Assembly (NCBI GenBank): GCA_905215505.1
Contig: CAJMPU010000013.1
Span: 1 to 64,000, forward strand
Origin: an uncultured bacterium
GTDB taxonomy: Bacteria > Actinomycetota > Coriobacteriia > Coriobacteriales > Coriobacteriaceae
DNA: 64,000 nt
Direction: 5' to 3'
The notes under the pieces were generated by a model. It worked only from the letters and a program-made list of their open reading frames with translations. It did not search any database and was not told where the DNA came from. The translations under genes were made by a program, and so were the position numbers. Positions 34,828 through 44,489 of this stretch are shown here, piece after piece; the first letter of the stretch is position 1; each line of letters starts with the position of its first letter.

Positions 34828-35636
34828 CGAGTATGTGGAGCAAATCCACAAGTTCGCACAGGTATGGGGCTGACGAGTCGGCCCTCGTCGTCCTCGCATG
34901 CTTGATTCTGACGCTCGACATCGTAGGAGCAGATGGTCACGAGGTCTTGCATACCGGTGGAAACAATAGGTGCATCCACGCCCGGGGTCAAGCCCTGCAA
35001 CAAAACATCAGCAGCGGAAAGCAAAATTTCCGGACGCATGGAGCCCTCGTTATCGGCATGGGTGTCGAGCATGAGCACCAAATGGTCCGGGCGCTCCCCC
35101 GCCGTGAGCTCATAGCCCACGAGCGTGTGATCCAAATCCAAGCGCTTGCTCTTTTTGCCGCGCGCGTAGTCGATGCCATGGCCCGCGCGCAGCGTGTCGA
35201 TCGCACGACGCACCTCGTCGGCGCTTACGGGCGCCTCGGGATCCAAGTGCAGGTCGATGCGATACGACAGACGCGTAAGCTGAGCCGTCAACGCCGGCGT
35301 ATGCACGTCGATGTACGCCGCCTCGATGGGCGCCAGATCGGCCGGAGACGCCGCAGCCAGGCGCCCAAACGCCTCGTCGAGCGCCACGAACTCGGTCATA
35401 AACAGGTCATACCACTCGCAGATCGACGACGTACCCACCGGTAGCGCCGAAGAGAAGCCCACTCGCATGTGCGGAGAGAAGCCCTGCGTGACGGCATAGG
35501 GAAGTCCCGCACGGCGCACGATGCGCTCAATGGTATGGATTACTTCGAGATGGCCCAGGTACTTAAGGCGATCGCGCTTGCCATAGCGAACACGAAGTCT
35601 AAAGAGCGTGGGGTTGTCGGTCAGGCGCTCACTCAT
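34824..35636 (-). CDS. TIGR03936-type radical-SAM-linked protein (DUF2344)
   Basis: 270 residues. The sequence FRLRVRYGKRDRLKYLGHLEV, then LPYAVTQGFSPHMRVGFSSALPVG, is the DUF2344 signature. The family is nearly always next to, or fused with, a large radical-SAM protein, as here, where the two overlap by 4 nt. Its role is unknown; a link to RNA or cofactor modification has been suggested for the pair. No transmembrane segment. Last 20 residues are hydrophilic. Confidence 0.88.
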   Translation of the reverse strand: MSERLTDNPTLFRLRVRYGKRDRLKYLGHLEVIHTIERIVRRAGLPYAVTQGFSPHMRVGFSSALPVGTSSICEWYDLFMTEFVALDEAFGRLAAASPADLAPIEAAYIDVHTPALTAQLTRLSYRIDLHLDPEAPVSADEVRRAIDTLRAGHGIDYARGKKSKRLDLDHTLVGYELTAGERPDHLVLMLDTHADNEGSMRPEILLSAADVLLQGLTPGVDAPIVSTGMQDLVTICSYDVERQNQACEDDEGRLVSPIPVRTCGFAPHTR

Positions 35637-37510
35637 GCGCGATCACCCATCAATACATTCTTGGCGTGGAGCGTGGGGCAGATTCCGCAGCCGGTGCACG
35701 ACGTGCGAGTGCAGTCGGGAGTCGTGACACCCTCGAGCGAGCGACGGTACTCGCGCTCGAGGAAGCCGCGCGTGCAGCCGGGGCTCACATGCTCCCACGG
35801 CAGACGCCAGTCCAACTCATAGGGCAGGTGCACAAGCTCATTGAGGTCGATGCCGTTTTTGGCAGCAGCCTCCTTCCAGTTATCGAGCGAGAAATGCTCT
35901 ACCCAGGCGTCAAAGCGAGACCCCGAGCGCCAAGCATCGATGATGACGGGCGTCATGTCACGACCGACGCGGGAGAGCGCGGCCTCGATGAGCGAGGTCT
36001 CGGCATCGTGGTAATGCACGCGGACGGCACGGTTGCGAACGCTCGTGATAAGCAGCTTCTGGCGACGCTTGACGTCGTCGTAGTCGAGCTGCGGGCACCA
36101 CTGGAACGGCGTGGCAGCCTTGGGGATAAACACCGAAACCGAGATGGACACCGAGATCGAGCCGCGACGAGCCTTGGGCACCACGGAACGACCGAGCTCC
36201 AGCACGTGATCGGCCAGATTGGCGATGGCCACGATGTCCTCGTCGCGCTCGCCGGGAAGGCCCATCATAAAGTAGAGCTTCATGCGGTTCCAGCCGGCCT
36301 CGAAGGCCGCCTTGGCCGCACGGTCCAGGTCCTCCTCGGTCACGTTCTTGTTAATGATGTCGCGCATGCGCTGGCTGCCGGCCTCGGGTGCGAACGTCAG
36401 GCCGCCCTTCTTTTCGCCGGCGACCGACTCGGCCATATCCACGCCAAACGAATCCAGGCGCTGCGACGGAATAGACACGCGAATACCCGTATCCTCCAGG
36501 CGACGGTTGAGCCTGCCGAGCACGTCGCGAATGCAGGAGTGGTCGGTCGTGGAGAGCGAGGTCAGCGACACCTCGTCATAGCCGGTCTTTTCCAGACCCT
36601 GAATCACCGACGAGACGATCTGGTCGGCCGAGCGCTCGCGCACCGGGCGATACGTCATGCCGGCCTGGCAAAAACGACAGCCGCGAGCGCAGCCACGCAG
36701 GATCTCGATAGACAGGCGGTCGTGGACCAGCTGCGCATAGGGTACACACGACTGCGACAGCGGATTCGTGGCGCCGAAATCCTCGACGACGCGCTTGTAG
36801 ACCACGACCGGAGCATCCTTGCCCTCACGCGGCACGGTGTAGCCATGCGGCGAGCAGGGCTCATCGTGACGAACCTCATAGAGCGACGGCACGTAGTTGC
36901 CGGCAATGGATGCAAGCTGCTCAACAATCTGCGCGCGCGGGACTCCTTCGTCACGCAGGCGGCGATGCAGCTGGCAGGTCTCGAGCAGCGATTCCTCGCC
37001 CTCGCCGATGAGGATGGCATCGAAGAAGGCCGCGTACGGCTCAGGGTTGTACACCGAGGGACCGCCGGCGATGATGATGGGGTCGTCTTCGCCTCGGTCG
37101 GCCGCTAACAGCGGAATGCCAGCGAGATCGAGTGCCTCGAGGAAGTTCGTCACCGCCATCTCGTGCGGCACATGCAGACCGACGATATCAAACGAAGCGA
37201 CGGGGGCAGCACCTTCGAGCGACAGCAGCGGAATGCCCGCCTCGCGCATGGCGTCACCCATGTCGGGCCACGGCACATAGCCGCGCTCGCAGGAGATGCC
37301 CTCGGCCTGGTTAAGAATGTTGTAGAGGATGGCGATACCCTGGTTGGGCAGACCAACCTCGTACACATCCGGGTAGATCAAGCAGCAACGGTAGTCGGCA
37401 TCGGCCTTGGAAAGCGTGCCCCACTCGTGATCGATATAGCGACTCGGCTTTTCGACCTTGGCGAGCAGCGGCTCAATTAAATGAAAACAGTCTTGGTATG
37501 CAACGCGCAA
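35633..37510 (-). CDS. B12-binding-domain radical SAM protein (TIGR03960 family)
   Basis: 625 residues from TTG at 37510 (AGGGG 7 nt upstream). An N-terminal cobalamin-binding-like region carries YPDVYEVGLPNQGI. The radical SAM cluster motif is CxxxCxxC at residues 274-281 (CARGCRFC). The extreme C-terminus has CTRTSCTGCGICP, suggesting a second metal or Fe-S site. Substrate unknown. The adjoining DUF2344 protein is the usual partner. The ORF extends 21 codons upstream, but that part lacks an SD and overlaps the previous gene. Confidence 0.9.
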   Translation of the reverse strand: MRVAYQDCFHLIEPLLAKVEKPSRYIDHEWGTLSKADADYRCCLIYPDVYEVGLPNQGIAILYNILNQAEGISCERGYVPWPDMGDAMREAGIPLLSLEGAAPVASFDIVGLHVPHEMAVTNFLEALDLAGIPLLAADRGEDDPIIIAGGPSVYNPEPYAAFFDAILIGEGEESLLETCQLHRRLRDEGVPRAQIVEQLASIAGNYVPSLYEVRHDEPCSPHGYTVPREGKDAPVVVYKRVVEDFGATNPLSQSCVPYAQLVHDRLSIEILRGCARGCRFCQAGMTYRPVRERSADQIVSSVIQGLEKTGYDEVSLTSLSTTDHSCIRDVLGRLNRRLEDTGIRVSIPSQRLDSFGVDMAESVAGEKKGGLTFAPEAGSQRMRDIINKNVTEEDLDRAAKAAFEAGWNRMKLYFMMGLPGERDEDIVAIANLADHVLELGRSVVPKARRGSISVSISVSVFIPKAATPFQWCPQLDYDDVKRRQKLLITSVRNRAVRVHYHDAETSLIEAALSRVGRDMTPVIIDAWRSGSRFDAWVEHFSLDNWKEAAAKNGIDLNELVHLPYELDWRLPWEHVSPGCTRGFLEREYRRSLEGVTTPDCTRTSCTGCGICPTLHAKNVLMGDRA

Positions 37511-37520
37511 CGGAAAACCC

Positions 37521-38450
37521 CTAAGCAGCGAGATCGGATGCGTCTTGGTAGGACGCCATAGGACGGGTAGCACCCGCGACCGTGGTCACCAGATCGCGAA
37601 CGCGGGAGAACGTGGCGGTGACCACCTCGTTGGCACGGCTGTAGTCGACATCGCGCTCGTAGAGCGAAACGAGCGCACGGCCCATGCCATAGGTGCCCGC
37701 GGCAGCAGTGAGCGCCTTGACGGCAAACCCAATATGCGGCGTCTGCTTGACGAGTGCGCGGGTGACCGCGCGGATCACAAGACCGCCGGCAAGCACGCCC
37801 GCGACCTCATAGCCGCGCTCAGGCTTAATGCCGCGTCCAAAGACGGCAGCGAGCTCAAAGAGCATGCCCACCTGCGCCAGCGCCATAACGGGATAATCGG
37901 CGCCCGGCAAAAACACCAGCGCACCGGTCGCCATATTGGTGAGCGCGCACGAGGTGATGATACGATTGGCCGCCGCGATGCGCATAAAGGCAAAGTTCGC
38001 CGCAAAAGCCGTTTCCTTGTCGGTGCGATCGAGAATCCAGCGGGCAAGCGTCTCGAGCAGAAACGTCTTATCGGTTGCCGCCACCACGCCGAGCATGGGC
38101 GTGGACTCCTCGATAAACGGCACCTCCACAGCAGACTCGGCAAGCACGCACACGGGCGCGCCGGCGATCACGAGCTCCTGCACGGCACTCTCCAGGCGGT
38201 CGGAACCACACGAGAGCACCAGTACCACATCGGTATCGGTCTTTGGAGCAATTCGCTCCTCCCCCAGACGCTCGACGCGCACAATGCCCGAGGTCGTCTG
38301 CGGCACAAAGGCGTCACGCACCGTCTCGGCCAGAAAGCGCGAGGCGGACGAATCCAGATAGACCGAGACGCGCACCGGCGTATCGGAATCCTTCTTAACG
38401 GACGCGCCCATCTTAAAAGCGCGGGTCAGCTTATCTACGGGAATTTTCAT
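37521..38450 (-). CDS. DUF697/YcjF-like membrane-associated protein
   Basis: 309 residues, not clearly assigned. The N-terminal 120 residues look like a nucleotide-binding-type alpha/beta region without a P-loop (VVLVLSCGS, APVCVLAES). From about 150 on, helical sequence resembles DUF697: AAANRIITSCALTNMATGA, FLPGADYPVMALAQVGMLFE, AAVFGRG, with two or three weakly hydrophobic helices. DUF697 is often attached to GTPases; no G motifs are visible. Gene order (rodA, this, radical SAM pair) suggests envelope association. 18 nt after rodA. Confidence 0.6.
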   Translation of the reverse strand: MKIPVDKLTRAFKMGASVKKDSDTPVRVSVYLDSSASRFLAETVRDAFVPQTTSGIVRVERLGEERIAPKTDTDVVLVLSCGSDRLESAVQELVIAGAPVCVLAESAVEVPFIEESTPMLGVVAATDKTFLLETLARWILDRTDKETAFAANFAFMRIAAANRIITSCALTNMATGALVFLPGADYPVMALAQVGMLFELAAVFGRGIKPERGYEVAGVLAGGLVIRAVTRALVKQTPHIGFAVKALTAAAGTYGMGRALVSLYERDVDYSRANEVVTATFSRVRDLVTTVAGATRPMASYQDASDLAA

Positions 38451-38468
38451 AGCAAACCCCTCCAGCGG

Positions 38469-39695
38469 TTACGCGGCGCCCGAACGATGCCGCCATATGG
38501 ATTGTACGATACCCACTGTCAGCAGCTGAATCATCATCGAAGACGAACCGAAGCTAATAAACGGTAGCGGAATACCGGTAATCGGCATCATGCCGATGCA
38601 CATGCCGATGTTTTCGAAGGTCTGAAACGCCCACATGCCAACGATGCCCACACACGAAAGACGCAAGAACAGCGACTCACACTTAAAGGCGACGCGAATC
38701 GTCGAAAAGATCAGCAGCACGTAGAGGCACAGGAGCAAAAAGGAACCGCAAAAGCCAAAGGTCTCGGATAGGAAGGCGAAGACAAAGTCGGTGTGGAACT
38801 CAGGCAGAAAGCCGCCGGCCGACTGCGTCGCATGGCCCAAACCCTTACCAAAGAAGCCGCCCGAGCCAACGGCGATAAGCGACTGCTGCAGGTTGTAGGC
38901 ATCGTCCGAATCGGCATTATCGGGGTCGATAAAGACCGTCAGGCGGTTCATCTGATACTGCTTGATGAGCACATCGTGGCCGAGCAACGAATCAAAGACC
39001 GAATCGAGCGCCAGGACGAGGGCCACCAGGCCCACAAGCAGGGCCAGGGTCGACAGCACCCATTCGCGGCGCGCACCGCTCATGCAGATGACGATGGCGC
39101 CCGAGACCAGCACGACCAGGCCCGAGCCCAGGTCGCCCATGGCAACGACGGCCAAAAACGGGATGGACAGCATGCCGCAGAGCTTGACGTAGTCGCGAAC
39201 GGTATCGATGCGGCCGTTATACTGCGAGCCAAGCGTGGCGATAAAGAAGATGGTGATGAGCTTGGCAAGCTCGACCGGCTGGAATGTCAAGCCGATACCG
39301 GGAATCTTGATCCAGCCCGTCATGCCCAGACCGCCCGTATAGGACAGACCCGGAATCTTGGGCGAGAAGATCACGATCAGGTCGATGACGAGCAACGCCG
39401 TCGAAAAATTGGAAATACCGCGCAGATCGGTACGCCAGACGAGCACCGCAAGCACCGCGCCAATGCCAATGCCCAGCAGGTGGCGCGAGAATGAGGCGTC
39501 GGCCTTAAACTGTGACGCCGACCAAATAATGATGGCGCCATAGGCAACGAGCGCGACGGTAGCCAGCAGCACACCGATATGCACCTTTTGGCGAAACGTA
39601 CCGCGCGAGGCCGAAAGTTGCTTGTTGACGCGGTCCAGGCTGCTGCGAGAGCCGGTCTTGGTTGAACGGAACAGATCCGCCGGAGAAAAATCCAT
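38469..39695 (-). CDS. rodA: Rod-shape-determining glycosyltransferase RodA (SEDS family)
   Basis: 408 residues with about ten membrane helices. SEDS peptidoglycan polymerase of the elongasome. Conserved features include FQPVELAKLITIFFIA, GKGLGHATQSAGGFLPEFHTDFVFA (substrate loop) and the C-terminal TGIPLPFISFGSSSM. A cytosolic N-terminal tail of about 38 residues precedes the first helix. It lies 9 nt after mrdA (PBP2), its partner transpeptidase, which supports RodA rather than FtsW. Confidence 0.94.
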   Translation of the reverse strand: MDFSPADLFRSTKTGSRSSLDRVNKQLSASRGTFRQKVHIGVLLATVALVAYGAIIIWSASQFKADASFSRHLLGIGIGAVLAVLVWRTDLRGISNFSTALLVIDLIVIFSPKIPGLSYTGGLGMTGWIKIPGIGLTFQPVELAKLITIFFIATLGSQYNGRIDTVRDYVKLCGMLSIPFLAVVAMGDLGSGLVVLVSGAIVICMSGARREWVLSTLALLVGLVALVLALDSVFDSLLGHDVLIKQYQMNRLTVFIDPDNADSDDAYNLQQSLIAVGSGGFFGKGLGHATQSAGGFLPEFHTDFVFAFLSETFGFCGSFLLLCLYVLLIFSTIRVAFKCESLFLRLSCVGIVGMWAFQTFENIGMCIGMMPITGIPLPFISFGSSSMMIQLLTVGIVQSIWRHRSGAA

Positions 39696-39704
39696 CGCAA
39701 CCTC

Positions 39705-41774
39705 CTATCGAACCGAAGAATCGCCCGAGGCCGAAGAGGTATCGGGCTCGTCATAAATCACGCCGAGCACGTCGCGCACGACATGCATCGCGGTATCCGA
39801 ACCACCGCCGCCCTGCTCCAGGACAGTAGCGATGACATACTTGGGATCATCGGCCGGTGCATAGGCGCAGAACCACGCGTATTCGTCCTCGCCGCTTTTC
39901 TCGCCCGTGCCCGACTTGCCGTACACCTGTGGCGTCAGGGTGCCAAAGTGAGCCGCCAGGGACGTCGATGCCGTGTAAATCACGTCGTGCATGCCGTTGC
40001 GAACAAGAGTCAAATCCGAATCGCTGTTGATCTTGGCCTCCAGGCGCTTCTTCTTGCCCTTGCCGTTGTACTTATAGGCATCGCCGTCGCCATCGCGCGA
40101 CACGGCAGACAAAAACACGTGAGGCACGTACTGTTTGCCGCCGTTGGCAAGACCCATATAGGCGCACGCCATCTGCAGGGGCGTCACCAGGATGTCGCCT
40201 TGGCCGATGGCAATGTTGGTCATATCGCCGGCATTCCACTTGCGGTCCTCGGCAGAGGCGTCGGTAAAGTACGACTCTTTCCACTCGGCATCGGGAATAC
40301 GGCCCGCGCCCTCACTCGGCAGATCGATACCGCAGGTCTTGCCTAGGCCCCAGCGACGAAAGACCTCCTGCAGGCCCTCGGAATGTTGCTCGTCATAAAA
40401 GAAGGCCTTGCCCATGTCGTAGAAGACGGGGTCGCACGAGTTGGCGATACCCGACTGCAGCGTCATGGTGCCGTGGCCAGACGTCAGCCAGCAGCGCTTG
40501 CCCCAAGCCTTGCCCAGGCCCGTCCAATAGCCCGTGCAGTTGGTTGTCTGCGTTGAAGTGTAGGTTCCAAACTCAAGACCGGCCAGTGCCGAGAGCGGCT
40601 TGATGGTCGAGGCCGACATGTACTGTCCGCTAATGGCGCGGTTGAGCAGCGGGTGCGAACCCTTGTCATCATTGAGCTCGGTCCACACGTCATTTGAGAC
40701 GCCGCCGATAAAGACGGACGGATCGAACTTGGGCTCGCTCGCCATGCCCAGGATCTCGCCATTGTTGGGATCGAGACACACCACAGCGCCGTTGCCGGCA
40801 TTGCTGTAGCCAGTGGTCTTGGCAAGCTCGATGGCGCTCGCCAGCGCCGTCTCACAGGCCTGTTGGATCTTAAGATCGAGCGTGAGCTTAATGTCGGAGC
40901 CGGCCTTGGCGGGCACGGCGCCGGCCTGACCGGTCACATTGCCCGAGGCATCGACCTTGACGGTCTGCTCGCCACGAATACCCTGCAGCAGGTTTTCGTA
41001 GTAGCTCTCAACACCCGCCTGGCCCACGATATCGCCCGACTGGTACGTAATCCGGCCAGCAGAAGCATCATCATCACCAGAGGTTTTCTTATTCTGGGCC
41101 TCGAGCTGCTCGGAGGTAATGGTGCCGGTATAGCCCAAGATATGGCATGCCGTCTCGCCATATGGATACTGGCGCTCGGTACGCTCGGCAATCTTGACGC
41201 CCGGGAACTCGCCGGCGTGCTCCTGAATATAGGCAACCGTGGAGCGACGGACGTCCGTCGCGATGGTATGCAGGCTCTGAGCGCCCTCGGAATTGTCCTG
41301 AATATTGCGCAGCACCGCCACGTAGGGCATACCGAGCACGTTGGCAAGATGGCGAACCAGAACCTCATCCTCGGCAAGGTCGCGGTAGGCCACGACAGCA
41401 AGTGAGGGACGGTTCTGGACAAGCGCCACGCCATTGCGGTCGAGGATGCGGCCGCGCACAGCGGGTGTGGTAACGGTGCGCGTCTGATTGCTATTAGCCT
41501 GCTTTTCGTAATAGTCCGACGAGACCATCTGCATGCCCCACAGCTTGACGGCAAGCGCCGCGAACATCGCGCCCACACCCGTGGTGAGGATGGAGAAGCG
41601 GCCCTTAAAGGCGGTCGCCGCGGTATTGCCCTCGCCCTCGGTGGCGCGCGGGGCCGTCCCATGCTGCGTATCGTAGGTAAAACGAGAATCGCCGCGACGC
41701 ATGATGACCAGTGCGACCACGATGGCCACAACCAGCACGATACCGGCGATAATAACCGTCATCTGGGAAGACAT
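39705..41774 (-). CDS. mrdA: Penicillin-binding protein 2 (elongation-specific transpeptidase)
   Basis: 689 residues. PBP dimerisation domain (TPAVRGRILDRNGVALVQNRP) and transpeptidase domain with the SxxK serine in MSASTIKP, SCD as the second motif (GIANSCDPVFYDMG) and KSGT near the C-terminus. Two hydrophobic stretches occur before the dimerisation domain (about 5-25 and 63-83) instead of the usual one, with a polar 35-residue segment between. Serine/Asp-rich tail at the end. Operon with mreD upstream and rodA downstream. Confidence 0.95.
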   Translation of the reverse strand: MSSQMTVIIAGIVLVVAIVVALVIMRRGDSRFTYDTQHGTAPRATEGEGNTAATAFKGRFSILTTGVGAMFAALAVKLWGMQMVSSDYYEKQANSNQTRTVTTPAVRGRILDRNGVALVQNRPSLAVVAYRDLAEDEVLVRHLANVLGMPYVAVLRNIQDNSEGAQSLHTIATDVRRSTVAYIQEHAGEFPGVKIAERTERQYPYGETACHILGYTGTITSEQLEAQNKKTSGDDDASAGRITYQSGDIVGQAGVESYYENLLQGIRGEQTVKVDASGNVTGQAGAVPAKAGSDIKLTLDLKIQQACETALASAIELAKTTGYSNAGNGAVVCLDPNNGEILGMASEPKFDPSVFIGGVSNDVWTELNDDKGSHPLLNRAISGQYMSASTIKPLSALAGLEFGTYTSTQTTNCTGYWTGLGKAWGKRCWLTSGHGTMTLQSGIANSCDPVFYDMGKAFFYDEQHSEGLQEVFRRWGLGKTCGIDLPSEGAGRIPDAEWKESYFTDASAEDRKWNAGDMTNIAIGQGDILVTPLQMACAYMGLANGGKQYVPHVFLSAVSRDGDGDAYKYNGKGKKKRLEAKINSDSDLTLVRNGMHDVIYTASTSLAAHFGTLTPQVYGKSGTGEKSGEDEYAWFCAYAPADDPKYVIATVLEQGGGGSDTAMHVVRDVLGVIYDEPDTSSASGDSSVR

Positions 41775-41787
41775 CTACGAGCCTCCC

Positions 41788-42360
41788 CTATTTGAGCTTA
41801 CGGGTCTTGGGCTTAAAGCGCATGCCCGTCTGGCGTCCGCCACGTGCGGAAAATCCATAACCGGACTGCGGCACGACGCCGGACATCAAAAACGGAATGG
41901 CAACCAGACCCGTCAGGATCGAAGACGGCAGCGCATGGCCGAAGATCGCCACGACAAAGCTCGTCTCCAAACCCATAAACAGCAAGATGATGCTGTAGAT
42001 CACATTAATGACGAGCGCAAAGGCGCCCACAGTGATGCCGCGCGCACTCGGGGTACCGCCCGTCTGACCGGCAGCGCTATGCACCAGGGCAAAAGAACCC
42101 ACGGTCAGCAGGAGCGACATAACGCCCACCGGCACGGCAGCGGAAAGGTCATAGAACAAGCCGCTGCAAAAACCGCACACGACGGCACGGGTCGGGTCGC
42201 CCGAGAACACGCTTAGGCACACCAGGATAATCATAAAGTTGACGCGACCGCCCGCAATGGAGATCTGCGGTGCCAGGCCTGCCTGCAGCAGCACGCACAC
42301 AATGGCGGCGATTACAAACGTGCGGGAGCTCATCCCCTGCTCGTGTAGATCCATGGACAT
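41788..42360 (-). CDS. mreD: Rod shape-determining protein MreD
   Basis: 190 residues with five or so membrane helices (LQAGLAPQISIAGGRVNFMI; CGFCSGLFYDLSAAVPVGVMS), typical of MreD, a scaffold of the elongasome. Basic C-terminal tail. Between mreC and mrdA, 5 and 13 nt away. Confidence 0.9.
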   Translation of the reverse strand: MSMDLHEQGMSSRTFVIAAIVCVLLQAGLAPQISIAGGRVNFMIILVCLSVFSGDPTRAVVCGFCSGLFYDLSAAVPVGVMSLLLTVGSFALVHSAAGQTGGTPSARGITVGAFALVINVIYSIILLFMGLETSFVVAIFGHALPSSILTGLVAIPFLMSGVVPQSGYGFSARGGRQTGMRFKPKTRKLK

Positions 42361-42365
42361 GCCCC

Positions 42366-43364
42366 CTATTCGCTCGAGCCGGAATCGGTCGTCTCGGACG
42401 TGTCGGAACTGTCATCCGGGCTCTCGTCCTTCGTCTTGGTCGCAGCATCGCGCGACGTTCCCTGCGGCGTGCTGTTGGCCGTGTTCACGTCCTCATCCGA
42501 GGCCGACTGTTCGTCGGTCAGCGAGGTAATGACCAGCACTTCCTCGTTGTTCTCGGCCGTGGTCTGAGCGCGCACCACAATGGTGTAGTACACGTCGTTT
42601 GCCGATTTCTCAACCGACGAGACGGTGCCAAGCGGAAGGCCCTTGGGGAACACGCCACCGATGCCCGAGGTCACGATGATGTCGCCAACCTTAACATCGG
42701 AGTCGACGCTCACGTACTCAAGACGCAGCGTGCCGTCAGCCTGACCCTGCAGCATGCCCTGGGCGCGCGTGTCCTGCACCATGGCGGATACGCCGGAGTT
42801 CTCGTCGCCAATCAGGCGCACGGTGGACGTTTTGGCCGAGACTTCGATGATCTGGCCGATAACACCGGCCGAACTCGTCACAGGCATGTTGATGGTAAGC
42901 CCGTCGGCAGAACCCTTATCAATCGTGACGGTCGAAGTCCAGGCATCGCCGGAGGCACCGACGATACGAGCTGCGGTCGATTTGAGGTTGTAGGTCGATT
43001 GCAGCCCGACCAGCCCCTCCAGACGCTCGGCGGTCTTTTGAGCCTCGGAGAGCTCAGCAACCTTAGAGGTCAGTTCCTCGTTTTGCTTCTTAAGCTCGTC
43101 GAGCGTGTCCTGCGACGCCGTAAGGTTAGAGAACACGTTGCCGATCGTATTGAAGGGAGCCGCCACGGCCGAGCCCACAAAGCGCACCGGCGAGGTAATC
43201 GTCGTTACGCCCGAACGCACGGCATGAATCGGTCCTGCCTCGCCCTCGCGGATGTAAAACGTGAGCAGCAACACCGAAATCAGGCTGAAAACAATCAACG
43301 GGCGCATACCCGTTGATTGTCGCTTGGTATTCAGATTTGTGGAGAAACCCGAAGATCGTGCCAA
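42366..43364 (-). CDS. mreC: Rod shape-determining protein MreC
   Basis: 332 residues. One N-terminal membrane helix (about 22-42), a coiled coil (about 85-115, LDELKKQNEELTSKVAELSE), and the beta-rich periplasmic core (ARIVGASGDAWTSTVTIDKG; VTSSAGVIGQIIEVS). The C-terminal 60 residues are Ser/Thr/Asp/Glu-rich low complexity, likely disordered. Bridges MreB to PBP2. Confidence 0.94.
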   Translation of the reverse strand: MARSSGFSTNLNTKRQSTGMRPLIVFSLISVLLLTFYIREGEAGPIHAVRSGVTTITSPVRFVGSAVAAPFNTIGNVFSNLTASQDTLDELKKQNEELTSKVAELSEAQKTAERLEGLVGLQSTYNLKSTAARIVGASGDAWTSTVTIDKGSADGLTINMPVTSSAGVIGQIIEVSAKTSTVRLIGDENSGVSAMVQDTRAQGMLQGQADGTLRLEYVSVDSDVKVGDIIVTSGIGGVFPKGLPLGTVSSVEKSANDVYYTIVVRAQTTAENNEEVLVITSLTDEQSASDEDVNTANSTPQGTSRDAATKTKDESPDDSSDTSETTDSGSSE

Positions 43365-43385
43365 ATGGAATCCACCTTTTGGAAA

Positions 43386-44429
43386 TTAAGCATTGGTCTG
43401 GACGAAGCCGCCATCAAACGCGTTGGCCTCGAGCACGCGGGCGCAGCCATTCACGACGTTGTCGAGCGCCGTAGGGCTAACGTTGACCGAAACGCCGGTC
43501 TCATCGCGCAAGCGCACGTCGAGACCGCGCAGCAGTGCACCGCCGCCGGTCAACAGAATGCCGTAGTACATAAGATCCGAGGCAAGATCGGGCGGCGTGG
43601 CGTCGAGGGCGTCCTTGACGGCCTTGGCCATCTCGTCGAGCGGCTTGTTGAGCGCTCGACGGATTTCCTCGCTCTCGATGCGCACGGTCTTGGGCAGACC
43701 GGTGATCACGTCGCGGCCGTTGACCTCGACGTCGAGCTCGTCCTTGAGCGGCACGGCGGAACCGACCTTGATCTTGATGTCCTCTGCCGTACGCTCGCCG
43801 ATGGCCAGGTTGTAGGCATCGCGAACGTGCGTGAGGATGGCCTGATCGAACTCGTCGCCGGCAATACGGATGGACTGCGAGACGACGATGCCGCCCATAG
43901 CGATAACGGCAACCTCGGTGGTACCGCCACCGATGTCGATGACCATGGAGCCGGTGGGTTCCTCAACAGGCAGGTCAGCGCCGATAGCGGCGGCCATAGG
44001 CTCTTCGATCAGATAGGCCTGACGGGCACCGGCCTGGATCGTGGCCTCAAAGACAGCGCGCTTCTCGACCGACGTGACACCGGAGGGAACGCAGACGACA
44101 ACACGCGGACGCGGAGTCCACGGATAGCGCTTCTCGGACGCCTTGTCGATAAAGTAGCGAAGCATGGCCTCGGTAACATCGAAGTCGGCGATGACGCCGT
44201 CCTTCAGGGGACGAACGGCCACGATGTTGCCGGGCGTACGGCCGAGCATGCGCTTTGCCTCGATACCGACCGCCAGGATGCGCTCGTCGTTCTTGTCGAT
44301 GGCAACAACAGAGGGCTCGCGAATGACGATGCCCTTGCCGCGCACGGAAACAAGCGTATTGGCGGTGCCGAGGTCGATGGCAAGATCGCCCGCATAGCTA
44401 CCGAAGAACATATCCATCAAAGAAAACAA
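43386..44429 (-). CDS. mreB: Actin-like cell-shape protein MreB
   Basis: 347 residues. ATP-binding phosphate loop AIDLGTANTLVSVRGKG, IGGGTTEVAVIAMGG, and the C-terminal TGGGALLRGLD. Forms membrane-associated filaments guiding lateral wall growth. TTG at 44429 has AGGAG about 6 nt upstream; two ATGs lie 5 and 7 codons in. First gene of the mre-mrd operon. Confidence 0.97.
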   Translation of the reverse strand: MFSLMDMFFGSYAGDLAIDLGTANTLVSVRGKGIVIREPSVVAIDKNDERILAVGIEAKRMLGRTPGNIVAVRPLKDGVIADFDVTEAMLRYFIDKASEKRYPWTPRPRVVVCVPSGVTSVEKRAVFEATIQAGARQAYLIEEPMAAAIGADLPVEEPTGSMVIDIGGGTTEVAVIAMGGIVVSQSIRIAGDEFDQAILTHVRDAYNLAIGERTAEDIKIKVGSAVPLKDELDVEVNGRDVITGLPKTVRIESEEIRRALNKPLDEMAKAVKDALDATPPDLASDLMYYGILLTGGGALLRGLDVRLRDETGVSVNVSPTALDNVVNGCARVLEANAFDGGFVQTNA

Positions 44430-44489
44430 CGCAACTCCTGATGTGTTGGATGATTGCTGGAAAACTACTAGCTCATCATACTAGCGCAA

